From the NCBI GenBank assembly GCA_947631945.1, contig CANRNI010000005.1, forward strand, positions 37,629 to 101,628: DNA of 64,000 bases, in the 5' to 3' direction. This DNA comes from an uncultured Clostridia bacterium (lineage in GTDB: Bacteria > Bacillota > Clostridia > Oscillospirales > Acutalibacteraceae). The notes under the pieces were generated by a model, which made no database searches, had not been told where the DNA came from, and saw only the letters and a program-made list of their open reading frames with translations. Below, one piece after another: positions 45,055 to 54,935 of the stretch; positions within the stretch are counted from its first letter, which is position 1; each line of letters opens with the position of its first letter. The position numbers and the translations under genes are program-made.

Positions 45055-47696
45055 CTAAAACCTCTCCGCCAACTGCATAAAGCTGGAATTGGGCAACACC
45101 TGCTTTGACGGTATAACCAGGTACCGCCATTCTTTATAGCCGTTTGCCTTGCCCCAGCGGGAGGCTACCTCGCAGTATTGGACGCCGCGCTTTTTCTTGG
45201 CAATGACGTCCGGGTCATGGAGTTTGTCCTCGCCTTTGACCTCTACCAGATAAATCACATTTTCCGTTTCCACCACGAAGTCCGGTTCATAGAGATGCCC
45301 GTGGTTATAGGTGATATTGAATTCCTGGGGAGCAGGGCGAAGCCAGTTCTGCACATCGGGATCTGTCTCCAAGACACGAGCAAGTACCAACTCCGGTCTG
45401 CTGTCAAACTTGGCTTGACTGAACACGCCATGCTTGATCCCCTCAAACAATACGGACTGGATATTGCCCGTATAATCATCAGAGAATAGATTCACATGCT
45501 CAGAACAGCCATAGGACGGCCGCAGATTGTAGTTCCTTGTCCCCACCACTTCTTCCTGCAAAAAGCCGTTTTCACAATAGAAATGCTGGAGCATTTGCTG
45601 ATAGATTTTGTTTCCGATATCGCGCTTGTACATCATGATGATGTTTTGCATTCCATTGACGCCGTATTGTGCCTCGTAATGGTCGCAGACCTGTGTAATC
45701 AGCTTGAAAAGTAGCGTGGAGCATTTTTCATAATCAATCTCTGGCTTCTGGCGAAGCTGTTCCAGAATGACCTTTTTGGGATTGTAACCCTCAAAGTCAA
45801 TGGCGTCGCCTTTGATGCGCTGCCGGTCCTGCATATCCTCCAGATTTTGAATAAGCAGTTCGTTTTTTATAGGGACATGGGTAAACTCCGTCAAATCCAA
45901 GTCAAAGTCCACGAACACATATTCCTCCACACCTGCATCCGTTACTTTGATGCGCGGGATCGGAATGAATCCGTTTACGGCGGCTCGGTGTGTTTCCTCG
46001 GTTTGATAGAGGATCCATGCGGCAAGCGGCATCTCATTTTCGCGGAAGGTCTGACCCAAATCTTTGTCTTCAGCGACCTTCTGCCGGACGGCTTCCGCAA
46101 TTTGCTGCGTTTGCTCCGGCGTGACGGTATGGGTCGGCGTGTGCTGGATGTGTTCCATCACTTCCGACTTGATTAAATCCGCTGCCTTTTTTATCAGCGC
46201 ATCGGTCTTTTCTGTCTTTTCTATCCGGGTATGAGCGTAAGCCTTTTCCAATTCGGTGTCCGGCTCGGTATGGAATGTCAACTGCGGGTATACCACTTCT
46301 GCCGGCTGGATGTCCTCTACCTTGATCACATTTCCGTCTTTGAAGATGGAGTCGCCTCGCTGGGCCTCTTCCAGAATATCCTGAAATTTGTCGTGAGCGG
46401 TGAGCATCACGGCGTCCACATCCCGGTCCCCGGTGCGCTCGCCGTAGGGCAGACGGAGTCCTCGCCCAACCATTTGCTCCCGAAGGATCTTGGAGGCGGC
46501 CGTGCGGAGAGGTACGATGGTGTAAAGATTGTTGACGTCCCATCCCTCTTTCAGCATATTGACGTGAATCACGATCTCCACAGGATTTTCGGGATCCTCT
46601 ACATCGAGCAGAAGCCGGGTATTGGCCTCCGTCTCTGCTCCTTTTTGCTTGGAATAGATGACGATCGTTTTGTTTCGGTATGCGCCGTCCCGGAATTCAT
46701 CGGAACGGATATACTGCTCCACCCACGCCGCATGATCTGTATCTTTGCAGACGACAAGCATAAAAGGCTTTACGATCGGCATCCCGTGATTGACGGCATA
46801 GACCTCCAGCTTGCGCTTCGCATTCTCATGGCAGGTGATCCCGTCAAGAAGCATCATCTTGTCCAACTGCTCGTCCCCGAAGTTATAAAAATCAATATCG
46901 GATCGGGTGACGGCAAAAGGAGTTCTCGTATATCCGTCCGCGATGGCTTTGGAGAGCGGGTATTCATAAACAACATTTTTGAACGGAATCTGCTTGCTTC
47001 CCTTCGTGACAAGCGGCGTAGCGGTAAGCTCCAGCCCCAGCAGTGGATGCAGCTCATTCAGGGCAGCTGCGCCGCGCTCCGCCCGGTAATGGTGCGATTC
47101 ATCCATAATCAGCACCAGATCGGGGAGCGAGGTAAGATACGCGTAGAAGGAGTCGCCGATGATCTCGTTGACCCTTCTCATATTGGCGTCCTCTTTATTG
47201 AATTTATCGATGTTGTAAACGAAAATGCGGATATCGGACTCAAAAAACGAGATCTGCTTTGTTTTGTAATCATCGCCCGTTATAATCTGCGGCGCCGTGC
47301 TGAAGCAGCCCAGGCCGCGAAAGACGTATTTAGGGCCGGCGGTATTCGACAGATCCCGTTTCAGTTTGTCGTAGATCGTGGTATTCGGAGCTACAACAAA
47401 GTAATTCCTAATGTTGTGCCGGGTATAAAGATAGGCGATAAAGGCACCCATCAGCCGGGTCTTGCCCACGCCGGTGGCAAGGGCGAAGGTCAGCGACAGA
47501 AACTCCCGTTCAAATCCGTGCAGGTCGGGCACATCGCATGGACCACTCCGAGCGCCCCGCGGAGGTTCATCCCCTTCCGCAGGGTGACACTGTTCAAAAT
47601 GTCTTCCAGTATTTTAAGGGATGCAGTCTGCGGTTTGCGCAGCGACATGACGCCGCTGATATAGTCCGTAGTATACTGGGGAAAACGATCACTCAT
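45055..47696 (-). pseudogene. Type III-like restriction subunit (Res), frameshifted near the N-terminus
   Basis: Two frames together encode one helicase-nuclease. Frame one (ATG 47696, MSDRFPQYTTDYISGVMSL) is read to HAMC; the next in-phase codons only make sense in a second frame (PDLHGFEREFLSLTFALATGVGKT). The switch is at a run of three C on the coding strand (plus 47527-47529); a fourth C would restore AMCPDLHGFE. The Walker A is ATGVGKT, the DESH box is LIMDESHHYRA, the helicase C-terminal motif is MVGRGLRLP, and the C-terminal PD-(D/E)xK motif is EPDFVVE...VEVKG. Its ATG overlaps the mod stop. Either a true mutation or an indel error. Confidence 0.8.
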
Positions 47697-49217
47697 CCTG
47701 CTCCACCTCCTCATCGTCGCAGACAGGCGGATGCACGATGTTCAGATTGTAATCCTCCCGGCCAAACTCGCAGCGGGAAAGCAGCATTTGCGGGATCTTT
47801 TTGATCGTGATGTTGCCGTAGGCCTTCTCCAAGCCGGCGTCATAGGAACGGCAGGCGATAATGAGATATTCGCCGTCTTCCATGGAATCCTTGATGGAGT
47901 CCAGGAACGCGCCGCTCAAATGCCGGGTGGTCACAAACAGATAACTGCTCTCATTGCCGATAGACTGCTTCCAGAACACGGTGCTGTCCGGCTGATAGGT
48001 AAAGCCCTCGTGCAGCGCCATAGCCGCCGCCAGCATATTGGCATCATAATCCGAGTTGATAACAGCCTCGCCAAAGGCATCCTCGTTGATCAGCGATGGA
48101 GCCAGTTCATAGAAGCGATACCCGCCGCCTCTCTGCCAGTTTTGCGTTTTCGTAATACCGCCCTGATCCTCCCCGGCGATTACCTTGTCCAAACGTACCT
48201 TGCAATGGGTGTAAGCGTGGTCGCCCATTTCAATGCCGATATACCGCCGGCCCATTTTGTGGGCGACGGCAGCGGTGGTGCCGGAACCGAGGAAACTGTC
48301 TAATATCAAATCCCCCCCCCCGGCTCAGTTGACATTTCTATAATTCTTCTAAGCAACTGCTCTGGCTTTTTGCTCCTTGGAAAATTTACGCCTCCTTCAT
48401 TCGCTATATCAGCCTTGGGAATTTCTCCATGTTTCCATAATGTAGTCATTTTTGTTGCTTTAGTCAAGTTGCCTTCAGAAAGTGTAGTAGTATCTTTAAG
48501 CCACGATAGTAGTTCGCAATTGTAATAATACAAAGTAGTTGGAATGCCTTCGTTTTTTCCCCTACTTGGAACATAGTCCACTGAATAAAATTTCTCTTTC
48601 TCTAGTCCAGAAATAATGTCATGTTGGAATTCATTCTCTTTCTGAACTCTATTTCCTCGGAATAGACTATCAAGGTGCTCAGCAAATGCAGCTCTAATTT
48701 CCGGCTCTCTTGTTTTAGCATCTCGAAGAGAGATGGACTTAATCTCAACATTAGAGTGCTCATAGACACGCACGGTCTCCCCGTTTGATTTTGCTACAAA
48801 CTCTCTAATCAACTCACGGTTGCCAAAATTAGAGATGTACCGGTTGTAACGTTTTATAATATTAAATCCAAGTTCCTCGTGGCTATAATTTTCTTTATTG
48901 GGGAGAACACCTTTTTTGTAAAGCAGGATATGTTCTGTCGTATTCACAAGGTAACCGCCCTGTCCCAGCCCTGCAACAGCAGATCTTTCATAGGTAATAT
49001 GTGACACAAAATTTTGACGTGAAAATATTTCATCAAGGAGAACTTTGCAGTAATGCACCTCGATATCATCCAAATGAATCCATAACATTCCATTAACATC
49101 AAGAAGGTTATAAAGCAAACGAAGTCTGGCGTTCATTAAATTAAGCCAAATTGAATGTTCTAAATTATCATCATAGTTCTCAAATGCCTGACCAGTGTTG
49201 AAAGGCGGATCTATGTT
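47689..49217 (-). pseudogene. Type III-like DNA methyltransferase (Mod), 5'-truncated and frameshifted at a poly-G tract
   Basis: This is a beta-class DNA methyltransferase (catalytic motif first, AdoMet motif last) in two frames. The upstream frame carries DPPFNTGQAF (49211-49182), then EHSIWLNLM, the target-recognition region, and ends FPRSKKPEQLLRRIIEMSTEPGGGI-stop (48306). The downstream frame resumes DLILDSFLGSGTTAAV (motif I) and continues to 47689. The break is exactly at ten consecutive G (coding strand; plus 48312-48321); 8 or 11 G would restore the frame. Upstream of DPPF the frame stays open to non-homologous sequence but contains no ATG, GTG or TTG, so the usual N-terminus is lost. 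Confidence 0.82.
48312..48321. repeat. Ten-base homopolymer (C10 on plus, G10 in the mod coding strand)
   Basis: A simple sequence repeat of ten C lies inside mod, between the target-recognition region and AdoMet motif I. Homopolymer tracts of this length slip readily. With 10 the frame is broken; with 8 or 11 it is joined. Confidence 0.9.
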
Positions 49218-49240
49218 CCTGCTGATTTTGATACAAACAG
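49218..49240. other. Junction between truncated mod and the defence operon tail
   Basis: Homology to the methyltransferase stops just upstream of DPPF. The next bases belong to the terminator region of the leftward defence operon. This looks like an insertion or deletion end point. I see no obvious target duplication. Confidence 0.45.
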
Positions 49241-49279
49241 AAAAAGCCTTCTCCGGCGCAGGAATGCCGAAAAAGGCTT
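49241..49279 (-). terminator. Second terminator of the defence operon
   Basis: On the minus strand AAGCCTTTTTCGG pairs with CCGGAGAAGGCTT around CATTCCTGCG, followed by TTTTC. Confidence 0.65.
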
Positions 49280-49284
49280 GAAAT

Positions 49285-49340
49285 AAAGGGCTTCCGAGGT
49301 TCCGCTGTGTTTTGCAGCAGAACTTCGGAAGCCCTTTTTC
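49285..49340 (-). terminator. First terminator of the defence operon
   Basis: On the minus strand AAAGGGCTTCCGA pairs with TCGGAAGCCCTTT, with a second paired segment GTTC.GCTG/CAGC.GAAC inside, followed by ATTTC. A long, GC-rich stem. Confidence 0.75.
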
Positions 49341-49410
49341 TGTTTATTCGATTGTCGCAGGCCGGTTCTGTGGCTTTTTGAACTTACCCCTCAAAAACGG
49401 GTGCCGGAGA

Positions 49411-49464
49411 AATAATTAAAAGGTGCGGAATAATTAAAAGGTGCGGAATAATTAAAAGGTGTTT
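49411..49464. repeat. Three tandem 18-base repeats
   Basis: The unit AATAATTAAAAGGTGCGG occurs at 49411-49428 and 49429-49446, then AATAATTAAAAGGTGTTT at 49447-49464. The array ends two bases from the stop of the SfsA-like gene. Confidence 0.85.
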
Positions 49465-49465
49465 T

Positions 49466-50161
49466 TCATACATTTACCTTCAGACTCGACCAAATGAGCG
49501 GTTCTCCGTCTTTTAGCTTAATAGCCACCCCCTTTACTACCATTCCTTTTTCTATACAGTTATGAAATGCATTTCGGTAAGTAATTAGTTTATTGTTAAG
49601 TGTTAAATGTTTCACCTTTGAGTTTAAAGAAACAAAAACATAGCAAGCTCGATATCCTTTTTCTAATAAGTCTTCAATCTTCATCAACTGATCAACCGCC
49701 CTCTGCGAATAAACTGATGGAAACTCGGCTTCTCCGCGAAAAGATAGAATACTTTTGATCTCCACAACTGTTTTTGTGTCTTCAATATACAAATCACTTT
49801 TATACCCTGCAATCATACACTCTTTTTTGATGCTACTCCTCTTACCTAAAAAAGCAAATCGTCGGCTATGAATATTGTCTATCACTACCTTATTTGCTTT
49901 TGACATATTTAGCAAAACAAATTCATGCCCGACAGCCAATGCTTCTACCGAGTATTTTGTTCTAGCATCAGTTGCTGCTACTGGTGAAAGCAAAACCGTT
50001 TTTCCTGCCATGCTTACAAAATTACTGAGGCGACATGAAGATGGAATATAACAGAGAGTATCCTCCCCATCAACCTCAACAAGGCATAAAAACCTATTCT
50101 TTAATTCTTCCTTGAATACACCTCGTTTAAATGACAGATTAGACACTCTCTGCTTCCTCAC
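49466..50161 (-). CDS. SfsA-like nuclease, last gene of the defence operon
   Basis: A 231-residue protein with the layout of the SfsA family. The N-terminal OB-like barrel (SFKRGVFKEELKNRFLCLVEVDGEDTLCYIPSS) is followed by a nuclease fold with Asp123, Glu134 and Lys136 (SDLYIEDTKTVVEIKS), a PD-(D/E)xK arrangement, and the family block EFPSVYSQRAVDQLMKIEDLLEKGY. SfsA was named for maltose regulation in E. coli, but the family is nuclease-like. As part of this operon it is a plausible effector. It starts with GTG seven bases after the FtsK-like gene. Confidence 0.78.
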   Translation of the reverse strand: MRKQRVSNLSFKRGVFKEELKNRFLCLVEVDGEDTLCYIPSSCRLSNFVSMAGKTVLLSPVAATDARTKYSVEALAVGHEFVLLNMSKANKVVIDNIHSRRFAFLGKRSSIKKECMIAGYKSDLYIEDTKTVVEIKSILSFRGEAEFPSVYSQRAVDQLMKIEDLLEKGYRACYVFVSLNSKVKHLTLNNKLITYRNAFHNCIEKGMVVKGVAIKLKDGEPLIWSSLKVNV

Positions 50162-50168
50162 TTCTACA

Positions 50169-53100
50169 TTACGACTTTTTATTAATTACGTTACTCACAA
50201 TTTCGTCCAGTTCCGGGATCTCGATAAGGTAGCCTTGTGCCCTTTCAATAACATCGCCGTTTCTATAGATCATGTCGCCGTGCTTCTGAAGGTATTGCGC
50301 ATCCGGAACCTCAATGATCATCCTTGATGAAATTCCGTCATTTACTCGGAGAGCAACTCGACCATTTAACTGTGCTTTAGTTGTTGAGGGTACTAGTTTT
50401 GCTTCTGGCCTCTGCGTGCAGATGACTAAATGTATTCCTCTACTTCTGCCAGTTTGAGCTATTCTCTGAACAGGTTTATAGAATGCATTCTGTTCTTTTT
50501 TAGTCTCAAGTTGATCTGCCAGATCAGCAAATTCATCAATTACGACAACTATAGGAGCCAACTTTTCCGTTGCAACTTTGTTGTATTCCGCAATATTTGC
50601 AACTCTGGCTGCCGCTAACAGTTTACCTCGACGCTCAGATTCCTCAAAGATTACATCCTTAATCACGCGGGTGGCCTCTATAGCATCAGATATGATTCCT
50701 CCTGAATAAAGGTGGGGCAACCCCTCAAAGTGGATAAAATCCTCCAGCTTTGATGAGGAAAGAACTAATTGAAGCTCATCCGGGTTAGGATGGGTCATCA
50801 GCATAGCTGCAAGCATTGTGAACAGAAATACTGATTTTCCCGAACCCGTGCTGCCACCGACAAGCATGTGTGGCATCTGACCGAGATTCTCAATCAAATC
50901 CTTTCCGTTCGGTGTTTTTCCCAGCGGGAAATATAACTGCTCCGGTGAAGTCACCTTAGGAAGATGAGCAATGACATCCTTAAAAAGGACCTTTTCGCTC
51001 TTTAGCCGAGGTACATCTAAAAACAACTCATCAGAATTCGGTACCTGTTGGATAATTACACCGGTACGTTTCATTTCTCTTCCGATATCCTCTAGATGAC
51101 TCGACAATCCCTGAAGTGACTGGCCTCTTCCAAGTCTGAATTTGAGCCGTATTACGCTTGGCCCAACAACTGTATCCTCTGGATTACATTCCTTGAGAGA
51201 CACATGATAATCCCCGCATGAACGCTTAAAATCCTTAACCAACTGTTCAATCTCCTTGCAACTAACACCATTGTTGGTATCGTCTTGAGCCGCAGGAGGC
51301 TCGCTAACTGATTGCTCTTTCTTTTGCCCATATTGGACAGTTTCTTCAGCAACCTTCGGCAGGTCAGTGGGATTTACTGACGGGAAGGTGAAAAGATCTG
51401 GTTTATCCTGCCGGCCCACTCCAGGCGTATCAGAGGACACATCCATATCAGTATCAATTATGGCATCCTCTGAATCAGTCTCCTCTGATGCAGAATCCTC
51501 AGATTCATCGAAATCAGGCGTAAATGCTTCCTTAATGCGGGTACCCTCACCAAGAATATCACGTTGGATTTCCTTAGCAGTCAGCTTCCAATAATCAATT
51601 CTGCAGTCATCAAATTCCGGATTCTTACATGAGATGTGCTCTCCACCAACCGCTTCGTTCAATTTGATGTGCAAGAGCAGACCGGTAACAACTATATTCA
51701 AACCGCCTTCATTCTCACTGCTAAAGGCTTTTTTCAGTATCAGATACCATTTCTTCTGCCAGTCAGAGTCATGCACATTGCGGAAGCATTCAGATACTAT
51801 CTGGTACTTCAGGACTTCTCTGCGAGCAGAGGTGAACATATCCATCTGATTATCATCTGCAGTAAAGATTTCACGCAGGATTTCAATCATTGATGCGATC
51901 TGACCAGCTGCATGTCCTGTAATAAGGAAGGACTTCGAATCTGAATCATCCCTTGTTATTGTTGCATCGGGTGACTCGTCCCTCGTTTTTACCTCAATCG
52001 GTTCAATGTGAAGCGTATTTGATGCCTCATCATAATACAAACCGACCAGATCAGCACGTTCATTTCCGTATTTGCTATTCTGAAGCCATAAACGTGCTTT
52101 ATCATCATCGAGAGATGCTACAAGCGCATCATCGTGCCGCTTCATATACCATGATGCAGCAAAAAGGGTTCCGATCAAGCCTTTCTTCTTGTTATCTACA
52201 GCCTGTGCATCAGCACCAAACTTCGGAATACTGATCAAACCGTTTGATGCAACGTGACCAAACTGGCGTAGTACTCCAATAAGCGTTTCTGTTTTGGGAT
52301 ATAAATTGTAACCACGCAGTAAAGTCAAATACTGCGAAATGATCCTCGAATCATCAGCAGCCCAAGCATTAACCATCCGCTTGTCATACTGCATCTCGCC
52401 AATCGGGATTGATGCTACAGGCTGATAATTATTCGTATCCCTGTCAGCAACAACAAGCCACTGCGTTTGTCTGTCCTGAATCGTAGAAACAACCGCAGTC
52501 ATATCAGCATTACCATTATAGGTAGTCCGTGGATTCATATTGTTGCTTATGATATCCGCAGATCTCATGAGCTTATGATAGTCACCAATAAGACCGGAAT
52601 CCATTTCTGAGGAAGGATAAATACTGCCTCTGTGCTGAATTTCGTCAAAATCATAATCATAGGTTATGACCAACGGGTTAATATATAGATTGTGGCTGTT
52701 CGGGCCAAATTCAATAGCATAAGAGGATTGGTCGAAGTAAAACGCAACGTGTACCGGCCTAAAATCAAGCGCCGCCTTAACATCTAAGGAAGATCGCACA
52801 TTCCGAACACTTATAGAAATACGGTCATTCCGAATGTACTCACCAATCTCATAGTCCTTACCAGAATAATCCAATTTCGACAACTCGGTATTCCCGTTTT
52901 GATTGCGTGTCAAATAAACATCATAGACGACTCTCTTGACCGAATTCTTGTCCATGAAGTTCTTTATCTGGCGTATGTTTCCTATCAAATCCGGCGCATC
53001 GACGGAGCACACCCTGACCTCGTTCCTTGTGTACGGAGCAAATCCTACCCACCGAGTCAATATTTCTTCAATCGATTCGGTCCCATCGTTGCCAAGATAA

Positions 53101-54935
53101 CGGTTGGTCTTGTTTTCAAAGGTTGGCAGCATCTCGACACTACCGGAACACGGTAATAATCTGTCCTCTGTGGTGGCAGTAACGATGCTATTTGCAACAA
53201 CAAAGCTCAAGACCTGAGGAAGTTGAGAAAGGACCTTGGACAGAACTGCCTTATCTTCATCGCTGAGTGTTGCTTTCTTGTTTGGCAATGTCCGGAAAAC
53301 TTCGTAGTATCTCCAAAGATACACTGGATGAAGCGGTAACAGTACAGCCTTCCACTCTTTAGGAGTTCTTATGTAAAGCACATCTAAAAGCAGAATGGCT
53401 CTGGCAATAAAACTTGTACCGCCAGCGCTTATCTGACGCATAGTAGGCTCATTAACACAGAAGGCATGATATAACTGTTCCCATGCTTTTATATATTCGA
53501 TAAGATTTGCTCTATTCTCTTCGGATGCTCCGAACAAAAGCACCGGATGATACATAACCATATCAAGGTTTGAGAATAACTTTTTGCGCTTCGCTTTTAG
53601 ATTGCTGATAATCGGCGAAAATCGTTCTGCAGTCTCCAGCCCTTTGCTATCAAACTGAGAATCAAACTGGATAATAAAATCAAACAATGGCTGACTACCG
53701 TCGATTCCTCCTGCAAACGCAACCACTGATTTCTTGTCATCAGGATCAAATACACGTATTTCATTAATATCTGCGGAGATGGCATCCTTGAGCACAGTTT
53801 CATCTGTCTCCATAATGCCACCCCAGACAGTCGTGCTACAGAACTTACCAACGAGCTTACGGAGGTCCGTTTGATGTGATTCCAGCACTATACTGCGATC
53901 TCCAAAAACGCCTCCAATAGTCGGAATGGAGTCGTCATTCTCTTCGGTTTCTGTATCATAGTGCTTTCTCAGTTCATCGAGGAGATCACGGATGTTTTCC
54001 TGATCTTCCTCATCTCCAAATACTACAGCATCAGAAATGATTCGATCTAACTCCTTGGGCCGGATAGGGGTGGTATCAACTTCTTCAGGTACATCCGGAG
54101 TTTCACCGTTTGGTGTTGGATCTTCTTTCTTTTTCCTTTTTTCAGTTTTTTGGGATGCAGAAAATAGTTCCTGAACAGTTTCGAGATCAAGTGCCTTTAA
54201 TGTATCGCGACTTCCATACTTATAAAGGTTCTGAAGACTACGATATGCCTTCTGAAGACGCTCCTTGTCCTTTGCCTTTGTTCTGACAAGGGCGCGACTT
54301 AACTTCTTTCTAGAGTCCTCACTCAACTGTCCAATGGCGAAAATCAAATCCCGATTCTTTGCGAGACGCTCAATCGGATTGCTCTTCGATCCTAAGATTT
54401 CGCTATCCTCCAGCAGATTTAACCTCCACATATTCTGCGGTATAGCCTCTGCGGGTTTATCACTTGATGCAACAGCAGATACAAAATCATATAAGGCATC
54501 GAAGGTGTAATAGTCGGAGGTGGCCTGAAGTGCAGTCCAAAAATTATTCGTTGGAGTGTTGTTATCATTATTAATTTGCGTTTCAACCAGATAACGAGCA
54601 GTATCTCTCGTGGTTATAACCTCAAATTCTGCTAGGGAATGCAACTTGTCGGTATCGTTTTTAATGAAAACGATAATGTTTCCTGCACATTCTGGCATAC
54701 TGCGCCACAGGACAGCCTTCTCGATGGAACCGGTAATATCATACAACTCATCGGAGTGTTCAACCACTTCATCATAACCTATTGCTGCAGTATACAAATG
54801 CTTTCCATTTGAAGAAATTGCTTTAATGATTTCTTCAGGGTGGATATCGTCTACACCCTTAACGATCATTCCGACTTTTATATCAGAAAGATGCCTGCAA
54901 AGAAGAGCAGTAACCAATTCTTGCTTGTTCATCAT
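50169..54935 (-). CDS. Large FtsK-type DNA translocase with PD-(D/E)xK-like motif
   Basis: A 1588-residue protein. Residues 1-950 are unrecognised, with a charged segment (KRKKKEDPTPNGE) near 295. Around 962-983, DLVGLYYDE...EPIEVKTR gives an Asp plus ExK pattern typical of PD-(D/E)xK nucleases. A very acidic linker covers about 1181-1210. The C-terminus is an FtsK/HerA motor: Walker A GGSTGSGKS (1360-1368), Walker B VVVIDEFADL (Asp1467, Glu1468), GRSRGIHLVICTQRP. It resembles DptH/DndH in size and layout, which I offer only as a hypothesis. AGGAGGTG precedes the ATG, which overlaps the upstream gene by four bases. Confidence 0.85.
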   Translation of the reverse strand: MMNKQELVTALLCRHLSDIKVGMIVKGVDDIHPEEIIKAISSNGKHLYTAAIGYDEVVEHSDELYDITGSIEKAVLWRSMPECAGNIIVFIKNDTDKLHSLAEFEVITTRDTARYLVETQINNDNNTPTNNFWTALQATSDYYTFDALYDFVSAVASSDKPAEAIPQNMWRLNLLEDSEILGSKSNPIERLAKNRDLIFAIGQLSEDSRKKLSRALVRTKAKDKERLQKAYRSLQNLYKYGSRDTLKALDLETVQELFSASQKTEKRKKKEDPTPNGETPDVPEEVDTTPIRPKELDRIISDAVVFGDEEDQENIRDLLDELRKHYDTETEENDDSIPTIGGVFGDRSIVLESHQTDLRKLVGKFCSTTVWGGIMETDETVLKDAISADINEIRVFDPDDKKSVVAFAGGIDGSQPLFDFIIQFDSQFDSKGLETAERFSPIISNLKAKRKKLFSNLDMVMYHPVLLFGASEENRANLIEYIKAWEQLYHAFCVNEPTMRQISAGGTSFIARAILLLDVLYIRTPKEWKAVLLPLHPVYLWRYYEVFRTLPNKKATLSDEDKAVLSKVLSQLPQVLSFVVANSIVTATTEDRLLPCSGSVEMLPTFENKTNRYLGNDGTESIEEILTRWVGFAPYTRNEVRVCSVDAPDLIGNIRQIKNFMDKNSVKRVVYDVYLTRNQNGNTELSKLDYSGKDYEIGEYIRNDRISISVRNVRSSLDVKAALDFRPVHVAFYFDQSSYAIEFGPNSHNLYINPLVITYDYDFDEIQHRGSIYPSSEMDSGLIGDYHKLMRSADIISNNMNPRTTYNGNADMTAVVSTIQDRQTQWLVVADRDTNNYQPVASIPIGEMQYDKRMVNAWAADDSRIISQYLTLLRGYNLYPKTETLIGVLRQFGHVASNGLISIPKFGADAQAVDNKKKGLIGTLFAASWYMKRHDDALVASLDDDKARLWLQNSKYGNERADLVGLYYDEASNTLHIEPIEVKTRDESPDATITRDDSDSKSFLITGHAAGQIASMIEILREIFTADDNQMDMFTSARREVLKYQIVSECFRNVHDSDWQKKWYLILKKAFSSENEGGLNIVVTGLLLHIKLNEAVGGEHISCKNPEFDDCRIDYWKLTAKEIQRDILGEGTRIKEAFTPDFDESEDSASEETDSEDAIIDTDMDVSSDTPGVGRQDKPDLFTFPSVNPTDLPKVAEETVQYGQKKEQSVSEPPAAQDDTNNGVSCKEIEQLVKDFKRSCGDYHVSLKECNPEDTVVGPSVIRLKFRLGRGQSLQGLSSHLEDIGREMKRTGVIIQQVPNSDELFLDVPRLKSEKVLFKDVIAHLPKVTSPEQLYFPLGKTPNGKDLIENLGQMPHMLVGGSTGSGKSVFLFTMLAAMLMTHPNPDELQLVLSSSKLEDFIHFEGLPHLYSGGIISDAIEATRVIKDVIFEESERRGKLLAAARVANIAEYNKVATEKLAPIVVVIDEFADLADQLETKKEQNAFYKPVQRIAQTGRSRGIHLVICTQRPEAKLVPSTTKAQLNGRVALRVNDGISSRMIIEVPDAQYLQKHGDMIYRNGDVIERAQGYLIEIPELDEIVSNVINKKS

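Noticed and set aside
46231..47664. A 477-codon open frame on the plus strand opposite res
   Set aside because: It mirrors the reading frame of the GC-richer restriction gene, has no ribosome binding site or recognisable motif, and the minus strand has clear helicase and nuclease motifs.
48312..48321. Programmed frameshifting at the poly-G tract as normal expression of mod
   Set aside because: The coding strand shows no slippery heptamer or downstream stem, and the gene also lacks its N-terminus; slippage-based switching or decay fits better.
49411..49464. CRISPR array
   Set aside because: The three 18-base units are directly adjacent with no spacers, and no cas gene is present.
50169..54935. 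Housekeeping FtsK/SpoIIIE chromosome segregation protein
   Set aside because: It lacks N-terminal membrane segments and a C-terminal gamma domain, is twice the usual size and is embedded in a defence operon.
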